Both the position numbers and the translations under genes were made by a program. This document shows positions 7,245 to 10,795 of a stretch of 10,795 nucleotides of DNA, piece after piece. Every line of letters begins with the position of its first letter. The stretch's first letter is position 1. The DNA comes from Oscillospiraceae bacterium (lineage in GTDB: Bacteria > Bacillota > Clostridia > Oscillospirales > CAG-272). The notes under the pieces are model-generated. The model made no database searches, was not told where the DNA came from, and saw only the letters and a list, made by a program, of their open reading frames with translations. The stretch is taken from NCBI GenBank assembly GCA_009788105.1, contig WQSD01000014.1, forward strand, positions 1 through 10,795, in the 5' to 3' direction.

Positions 7245-7307
7245 TTATTCTCCTATGTTGTGATTAAATCCCTTAATCTGCTTGGCGATTTCGCATTCGT
7301 CATTAAG
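7245..7307 (-). pseudogene. 3' remnant of a paralogue of the adjacent aldose-epimerase-like gene
   Basis: Positions 7263-7304 match 7617-7658, the 3' end of the intact gene at 7602-8522, at 37 of 42 bases. Read on the minus strand the remnant gives NDECEIAKQIKGF, against NDECDFAKQVKGF in the intact gene. The differences (D to E, F to I, V to I) are conservative, as expected between paralogues that once evolved as proteins. The frame then runs through six unrelated codons to a TAA at 7245-7247, overlapping the ribosome site of the CotH gene. Everything upstream is lost at the border of the inverted-repeat element at 7308. Confidence 0.65.
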
Positions 7308-7600
7308 GTTGTGTCGAAACAAAAGTAACAGCAAAATCACCGTCTTAAACCCAAACAACCAGCATCGTCATTGCGAGGATTTATTCTAAAATCCGTGGCA
7401 ATCCAGTGAAAAGGTTTTATCTGCTGAAATTGGCGAAAATAGACCTCCCAAGTTGCACAGCACCGCTGTCAAATCGTCCTTGTAAAACTGCAAAAGACGG
7501 TTCGAAGCTGCGTATTCCTCGACTGGATTGCACGGCAAAGGTCGCCTTTGCAATGACGTTCGGTGGCGTTTGGGCGAAAGATATTTCGTTTCGACACAAC
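7308..7600. mobile_element. MITE-like inverted-repeat element, copy 2 (complete, 293 bp)
   Basis: The ends are a perfect 13-bp inverted repeat: GTTGTGTCGAAAC (7308-7320) and GTTTCGACACAAC (7588-7600). Inside is a second inverted pair, CGTCATTGC (7366-7374) with GCAATGACG (7550-7558). A third is CGTGGCAATCCAGT (7394-7407) with ACTGGATTGCACG (7522-7534). Between the second and third pair each side has a small hairpin: GGATTT/AAATCC (7377-7394) on the left and GCAAAGG/CCTTTGC (7535-7551) on the right. No transposase frame is present. The core motif resembles the 'GTCATTGCGAGG...GGCAATCC' dispersed repeats remembered from many bacterial genomes (memory, not checked). No clear target duplication is seen. 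It begins one base after the stop codon of the epimerase-like gene. Confidence 0.8.
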
Positions 7601-7601
7601 T

Positions 7602-8522
7602 CTATTGGTTGGCAGCAATAAACCCCTTAACCTGCTTGGCGAAATCGCATTCGTCATTGGTTGGCATGGTGTCTGCTTTGTGGAACACCCATGTTTCGCT
7701 GTGTGTGGCACAAGCCCCCGGGGCAATATTCACAAGCGGTCCAAGAGTTTCGGACTCCAGCATTACATCGTTTGTGAATGTTTCAAAGTTGCACCCATTG
7801 TCCGGGTAGGACTGACTGCTATCATAGTCAAAATACTTTACAAATGCTTGCCCTTTGTTAAAGTATGCCGCCCAGCCGTCCCCGTTGCTATAGCCAATTT
7901 TTATTGGAGCGGCAGTATTTTCATCTTGTTGCAAGGTCATATATTCTTTGCCCCAATATACGCGGTGGTCTGCCATGTTGGAATACGCCCATAGGGAAAT
8001 GTTCCTGTTTGGTAGCAACCCTGTGTCTTGTTGTGTTATCGGCATTATCAGCTTTCCGCCTTTGTCCAGCATAGACAAGCACCACAGCGACAAATTAACA
8101 TCCCACAAGCCCACATTTTCCACTTGGTGCAGAACATTAACCTTGCCACTCTCGCCTAATGTTACGGTAATAGACTTGCGGATATGATTTTGCTCTTCCA
8201 CCGAGGCAATAAATTTCATACCGCCCGAAACAGATTCGCAGGTGACAGGGGCGTTGTCCGGGTGGTAGCATCGGGGGAGAATTTCAGGTGCAATCCACAG
8301 GCGATGCCCCCCATATAGTACGTGAATATCCCCGCCGAACACCTCAAACTTTTCTCCCAGTGGCTTTTTCTCGGTGTCTTGATAGAAGATATTCTCCATA
8401 CCGCACAGATTCGCGGAAATCACACGCGGACCGTAGTCAGTGGTGACTAATAGCTCCACTGTGCCGTTAGTCATATGTATGCAGTTGCCCCATGTTGGGT
8501 GGTTTGTTTTTGTAATTGTCAT
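7602..8522 (-). CDS. Aldose 1-epimerase-like (galactose mutarotase fold) protein, DUF4380-like
   Basis: Cytoplasmic protein of 306 aa with no signal peptide. It has the beta-sandwich pattern of galactose mutarotase-like proteins: ELLVTTDYGPRVISANL near the start (23-39), the GGHRLWIAPE motif (71-80), SLWCLSMLDKGGKLIMPI (145-162), KIGYSNGDGWAAYF, and the C-terminal signature ETFTNDVMLESETLGPL (247-263) followed by APG and HSETW (274-278). The pattern fits a family of uncharacterised mutarotase-like proteins; the sugar substrate is unknown and no sugar operon is adjacent. GAGGA lies 8 nt before the ATG, and a promoter fits at 8543-8571. The gene ends flush against the element at 7308-7600, and a remnant of a second copy lies beyond that element. 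Confidence 0.82.
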   Translation of the reverse strand: MTITKTNHPTWGNCIHMTNGTVELLVTTDYGPRVISANLCGMENIFYQDTEKKPLGEKFEVFGGDIHVLYGGHRLWIAPEILPRCYHPDNAPVTCESVSGGMKFIASVEEQNHIRKSITVTLGESGKVNVLHQVENVGLWDVNLSLWCLSMLDKGGKLIMPITQQDTGLLPNRNISLWAYSNMADHRVYWGKEYMTLQQDENTAAPIKIGYSNGDGWAAYFNKGQAFVKYFDYDSSQSYPDNGCNFETFTNDVMLESETLGPLVNIAPGACATHSETWVFHKADTMPTNDECDFAKQVKGFIAANQ

Positions 8523-8542
8523 GTGTTTGTTCCTCTTTTGTT

Positions 8543-8571
8543 TTTATCTAAAAACGTACTGTAACTATCAA
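8543..8571 (-). promoter_or_regulatory. Candidate promoter of the aldose-epimerase-like gene
   Basis: On the minus strand the -35 box is TTGATA (8566-8571), the spacer is 17 nt, and the -10 box is GATAAA (8543-8548), about 20 nt before the start codon. The -35 box lies inside a small palindrome, CTATC-AA-GATAG (8565-8576), which may serve as an operator. Confidence 0.45.
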
Positions 8572-8589
8572 GATAGAGCAAAAACCGCA

Positions 8590-8704
8590 CCCATGTAGGG
8601 GACGACGCCCTCGGCGTCCCGCTCTTTGGAGATAGAGCATTAACATTCAATCTTGATGAGTTCAGGCTTTTTGGTAGCGTTCGATACTGACTCACCTACA
8701 TGGG
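8590..8704. repeat. Inverted-repeat unit with GC-rich palindrome
   Basis: CCCATGTAGG (8590-8599) and CCTACATGGG (8695-8704) are perfect 10-bp inverted copies bounding 115 bp. Just inside the left arm is a GC-rich hairpin, GACGCC-CTC-GGCGTC (8604-8618), within GTAGGGGACGACGCC. This resembles the 'TGTAGGGG...palindrome...CCC' dispersed repeats of clostridial genomes (from memory). The 9-mer GATAGAGCA occurs at 8572-8580 and again at 8631-8639. Confidence 0.55.
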
Positions 8705-8714
8705 AAGTACCCGA
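8677..8714. repeat. Diverged 38-bp direct repeat, left copy
   Basis: It aligns without gaps to 9302-9339 with 27 of 38 identities, including an exact 11-mer (GCGTTCGATAC, 8677-8687) and CCCGA at the other end. The two copies flank the 501-bp inverted-repeat element in the same orientation. Confidence 0.45.
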
Positions 8715-8785
8715 TAGTTGCCCATTTGAGATGGAGCTGAGCGTGTCGCATAAAGCCGTTTTCGTCAATTTACACCCGCTTTTTC

Positions 8786-8812
8786 GTTAGGGGCTTCATG
8801 CCAGCCCCTAAC
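8786..8812. repeat. Left-arm hairpin 1
   Basis: A perfect 10-bp stem, GTTAGGGGCT with AGCCCCTAAC, around the loop TCATGCC. It corresponds to the hairpin at 9174-9195 in the opposite arm. Confidence 0.85.
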
Positions 8813-8825
8813 AACCCCGCACAAA

Positions 8826-8848
8826 CACCTTTTTTCAGAAAAAAGGTG
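8826..8848. repeat. Left-arm hairpin 2
   Basis: A perfect 10-bp stem, CACCTTTTTT with AAAAAAGGTG, around a 3-nt loop CAG. It corresponds to the hairpin at 9138-9166. It resembles a terminator stem but sits in a gene-free stretch. Confidence 0.85.
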
Positions 8849-9037
8849 CTTGACCACCAAAAAATATGAACAATGCGGGCTTGGCGTGGCACGAAGATTT
8901 TGCGACAACGAAACCCGTTGCAAACAAGTCCCCGCAGAGGGTACAGCGAAAACTTAATCTTCAGCACGATGTTGCTTCAGCGAGGACGGATAGCGGGTGC
9001 GAGGGGGTATGAATTTTTCCTCATCTGCACCTCGTTC

Positions 9038-9056
9038 CCGACCGGCAACCGGTCGG
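9038..9056. repeat. Interior GC-rich hairpin
   Basis: A perfect 8-bp stem, CCGACCGG with CCGGTCGG, around the loop CAA, inside the 501-bp element. It has no counterpart elsewhere in the window. Confidence 0.8.
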
Positions 9057-9137
9057 CGGAAATTCGTGCCATGAAAGTGGAGAAAGTGCAGTTTGTCGCT
9101 GTTGTCGCCGTGGCTTATGTTGCATATTTTTGGAGTT

Positions 9138-9166
9138 TTAGAACCTTTTTGTGAAAAAGGTTCTAA
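9138..9166. repeat. Right-arm hairpin 2
   Basis: A perfect 13-bp stem, TTAGAACCTTTTT with AAAAAGGTTCTAA, around the loop GTG. It differs in several stem bases from its left-arm counterpart, yet pairs perfectly. Confidence 0.88.
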
Positions 9167-9173
9167 CGGGGGT

Positions 9174-9195
9174 TGTAGGGGTGGCCTCCCCTACA
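9174..9195. repeat. Right-arm hairpin 1
   Basis: An 8-bp stem, TGTAGGGG with CCCCTACA, around a 6-nt loop. It corresponds to the left-arm hairpin at 8786-8812. Confidence 0.82.
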
Positions 9196-9301
9196 TAAAA
9201 GAAAAGAGGGGGTAAGTAGACGCTCCGTCTTTATGCGACACGAATGGCTTGATGTCAAGTGTTACCTAACCTGAACTATGGGTTTGGGTTCTGAAGAAAC
9301 G

Positions 9302-9339
9302 GCGTTCGATACCACCGCAACCACTCAGGTAGTCCCCGA
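9302..9339. repeat. Diverged 38-bp direct repeat, right copy
   Basis: Partner of 8677-8714 (27 of 38 identical). The stretch 9243-9420 between the element and the aminotransferase stop otherwise shows no convincing gene and no clear terminator. Confidence 0.45.
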
Positions 9340-9420
9340 AAAAGTGCAGCTGTACCATCGCACTCCCCCCTGTCCCTTCGAGAATTTATTCCACTCACGC
9401 ATTTCTGGCAAACGAATCCC

Positions 9421-10659
9421 TCAATCGGTGTGACCTTCAGCAAACGCAATCTTGGCACACAGGCACAACACCTCTGCCGCCGTGATGTTCTCTTCCACGG
9501 TAGGAAAGCTGGGCGCAATACGCAGGTTGCTGTCGCATGGGTCAACACCATAGGGGAAACTCGCCCCCGCAGGAGTAAGGGTGACACCTGCCGCCGCCGC
9601 AAGCTGATGCGTCCGTTTCGCCGTGCCGTGGGGCAGGTCAAGGCTGATGAAATAGCCCCCTCTCGGGCGAGTCCATTTGCCTATGCCATGTGGGGCAAGC
9701 TGCCCCTCAAGGACAGACAGCACCGCCTCGAACTTTGGGCGAAGCAGGTCGGCGTGTCGGGTCATATGTTCGCGCAACCGCTCCGCCGAGCCGAGATAGC
9801 GTGCATGACGAAGCTGGTTCACCTTGTCATTGCAGATGGTCTGCCGCGCGGTAATGGCACGAGTGTACGCCACATTTCCCTGCCCGGAGGCAACCATTGC
9901 CACCCCGCCACCGCAGTATGTAATCTTGGAGGTAGAGAAGAAGGTGTACACCATCTCACTATTCCCTGCCCTCGCCGCTTCGCCGTGGAGGTTGGGTGTG
10001 GAGTCGGCATCGTACAGGTGGTGAACGGCGTAGGCGTTGTCGCAGAGTATGCGAAAGTCACCGTTTGCCGGGCGAAGATTCGCCAGTCTGCGGATGGTGT
10101 CCTCGCTGTACACGCACCCGGTAGGGTTACTGTACACAGGCACAATCCACATGCCAACCACATTCGGGTCAGCCACTGCCGACTCTACCGCGTCCATGTC
10201 CGGACCATTGTCGTCAATGCCAACGATGACCATTTCGATGCCGAATGCTTCGCAAATGGCGAAGTGGCGGTCATATCCGGGGGCGGGACAGATGAATTTC
10301 GGCGTACCGCTCATCTTGCTCCACGGCACAGAAGTCGGCGTTGCACCAAAGCTCATGTGCCGTGCCACCGTGTCGTACATCATATTAAGACTGGACGAAC
10401 CACCGATGAGAATATCTCCTGGGGGAATGTCCAACAGGTCAGCGAAAATATCACGAATATCCTCGATGCCGTCAGGTTTGCCGTAGTTTCGCACGTCAAA
10501 ACCTGTTTTATCACGGAAGTCGGTGAGGGGAGTTTGTATGCCGTCCGACAGGTCAAGCTGTGGTGTTGCCGGCTTGCCTCGCGACATATCAAGGGACAGC
10601 CCACGGGCGAGGACTGCGGCGTATTCAGCTTGGAGAGAGGGGAGGGATAGGGTGTTCAT
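9421..10659 (-). CDS. PLP-dependent aminotransferase, MocR / type Ic aspartate aminotransferase group
   Basis: Cytoplasmic fold-type I aminotransferase of 412 aa. Motifs in order: SRGKP (26-30, substrate-side Arg), YGKPDGIEDIRDIFADLL (59-76), the phosphate-binding GGSSS (86-90), PGYDRHF (127-133, the Tyr that stacks on the cofactor), NPTG (178-181), CDNAY (206-210, the Asp that contacts the pyridine nitrogen), STSK (242-245, Lys245 forming the Schiff base), and NLRIAPSFP (378-386, Arg380 binding the substrate carboxylate). This arrangement, with SRGKP and YG-PDG, is that of the Aminotran_MocR family (PF12897), whose members include type Ic aspartate aminotransferases; aspartate/2-oxoglutarate is the likely pair but not proven. 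AGGAG lies 6 nt before the ATG. The start overlaps the stop of an upstream gene (ATGA), so the two are translationally coupled. Confidence 0.92.
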   Translation of the reverse strand: MNTLSLPSLQAEYAAVLARGLSLDMSRGKPATPQLDLSDGIQTPLTDFRDKTGFDVRNYGKPDGIEDIRDIFADLLDIPPGDILIGGSSSLNMMYDTVARHMSFGATPTSVPWSKMSGTPKFICPAPGYDRHFAICEAFGIEMVIVGIDDNGPDMDAVESAVADPNVVGMWIVPVYSNPTGCVYSEDTIRRLANLRPANGDFRILCDNAYAVHHLYDADSTPNLHGEAARAGNSEMVYTFFSTSKITYCGGGVAMVASGQGNVAYTRAITARQTICNDKVNQLRHARYLGSAERLREHMTRHADLLRPKFEAVLSVLEGQLAPHGIGKWTRPRGGYFISLDLPHGTAKRTHQLAAAAGVTLTPAGASFPYGVDPCDSNLRIAPSFPTVEENITAAEVLCLCAKIAFAEGHTD

Positions 10660-10795
10660 GGGGAACTCCTCGAAAAATATTCTTCTTTGAACATTTGAAA
10701 GTTTGTCGGCACATCCGGGTTCACTAAAGTGAAGCCGACCAAGGGATATAGCGTTAGTGCAGGAGTGTTTCCCACTCGTGTGCCAAGAAACAAGC
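10656..10795 (-). CDS. C-terminal part of a probable GNAT N-acetyltransferase (partial)
   Basis: A frame enters from the right window edge and stays open for 45 codons to a TGA at 10656-10658, which overlaps the aminotransferase ATG as ATGA. It reads GTRVGNTPALTLYPLVGFTL and then VNPDVPTNFQMFKEEYF before a short tail. The 'N-x-P-A-x-x-L-Y-x-x-x-G-F' pattern is the usual C-terminal acetyl-CoA-site helix and strand of GNAT acetyltransferases, here with NTPALTLYPLVGF. The upstream part lies outside the window, so substrate and full length are unknown. The tight overlap argues for an operon with the aminotransferase, possibly acting on related amines or amino acids (inference). Confidence 0.65.
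   Translation of the reverse strand, partial: LFLGTRVGNTPALTLYPLVGFTLVNPDVPTNFQMFKEEYFSRSSP

Larger units (their letters stand above)
8742..9242. mobile_element. 501-bp inverted-repeat element with long structured arms
   Basis: The outermost 14 bp are perfect inverted copies: CGTGTCGCATAAAG (8742-8755) and CTTTATGCGACACG (9229-9242). Going inward, both arms keep the same order for about 130 nt. First comes a CGTC..TTAC..CCC spacer, then a TAGGGG...CCCCTA hairpin (8786-8812 left, 9174-9195 right), and then AACCCC. Next is an ACCTTTTT...AAAAAGGT hairpin (8826-8848 left, 9138-9166 right), then CCAAAAA(A)TATG. The arms have diverged in sequence, but pairing within each hairpin is kept by compensating changes. 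The interior of about 240 bp has no recognisable protein. No target duplication was found. The family is not recognised; it could be a MITE or a mobile structured-RNA element. Confidence 0.72.

Noticed and set aside
7406..7621. Short frames on both strands within the 7308-7600 element
   Set aside because: They lie over the element's inverted repeats, lack ribosome sites, and are absent from the other copy.
3372..8571. TTGATAG motif near several minus-strand gene starts as a shared operator
   Set aside because: A 7-mer is expected about once or twice by chance in this length, and it also occurs inside the DUF378 coding region.
8826..8848. Rho-independent terminator
   Set aside because: The stem has A/T runs, but no gene ends nearby and the same hairpin recurs in inverted position at 9138-9166, so it belongs to the element arms.
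8873..9154. 93-codon plus-strand frame inside the 501-bp element
   Set aside because: No ribosome site, no recognisable motif, and it runs through the arm hairpins. Treated as non-coding.
9276..9641. 121-codon minus-strand frame across the aminotransferase 3' end
   Set aside because: It overlaps the real gene out of frame, has no ribosome site, and its translation is Arg/Cys-rich without a family match.
9430..10650. 406-codon open frame on the plus strand
   Set aside because: It is exactly antisense to the aminotransferase, which has all family motifs. The translation is rich in Arg/His/Val with no recognisable domain: a shadow of GC-rich third positions.
10705..10739. Hairpin GTCGGC...TTCAC-TAAA-GTGAA-GCCGAC as a regulatory site
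   Set aside because: It lies inside the open frame of the partial acetyltransferase gene, so coding sequence explains it; the outer pairing needs a large bulge.
1..10795. CRISPR array, tRNA or rRNA genes, toxin-antitoxin or phage genes
   Set aside because: No regularly spaced direct repeats, cloverleaf-like sequences or recognisable defence or phage proteins were seen on either strand.

Overview
The window looks like chromosomal DNA of a low-to-moderate G+C Firmicute, probably an uncultured or anaerobic member of the Clostridia. The reasons are strong AGGAG-type ribosome binding sites, TTGnnn-17-TAnnnT promoters with TG-extended -10 boxes, two lipoprotein signal peptides, and gene families common in Clostridia (Na/Pi cotransporter with PhoU tail, XRE regulator with helical-repeat tail, CotH-type lipoprotein, DUF378). 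The taxonomic call is inference; no rRNA or tRNA gene is visible.

Layout. Positions 1-163 hold the right part of a small inverted-repeat element. Positions 173-3326 (minus strand) form a tightly coupled three-gene operon: Na/Pi cotransporter, then a PrsA/SurA-like foldase lipoprotein, then a pyridoxamine-phosphate-oxidase-fold protein. The stop and start codons overlap (TAATG and TGATG), and a good promoter lies at 3372-3400. Divergent from it on the plus strand are two small membrane proteins: a YtxH-like one (3535-3735) and a DUF378 protein (3923-4141) with its own promoter and a leader of about 135 nt. A terminator hairpin at 4155-4190 separates them from the convergent XRE regulator (4196-5431, minus). 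Upstream of that come a CotH-kinase-like surface lipoprotein (5567-7240, minus), a 3' remnant of a lost gene, a complete 293-bp copy of the small element, and an aldose-epimerase-like gene (7602-8522, minus).

Positions 8523-9420 are about 900 bp without a convincing gene. They hold a GC-rich palindrome inside a 10-bp inverted repeat, and then a 501-bp element (8742-9242) whose two arms of about 130 nt are diverged inverted copies of each other, each carrying the same pair of nested hairpins. Beyond it are a class I aminotransferase of the MocR/type Ic aspartate aminotransferase group (9421-10659, minus) and the last 45 codons of an upstream, translationally coupled gene that looks like a GNAT acetyltransferase and runs off the window edge.

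How it fits together. The genes are mostly independent transcription units and do not form one obvious pathway. The two clear couplings are the phosphate transporter operon and the acetyltransferase-aminotransferase pair. The most unusual content is non-coding: two families of non-autonomous inverted-repeat elements, both placed downstream of minus-strand genes, one of them beside a decayed paralogue of the gene next to it. I see no CRISPR array, toxin-antitoxin pair, phage gene or transposase.
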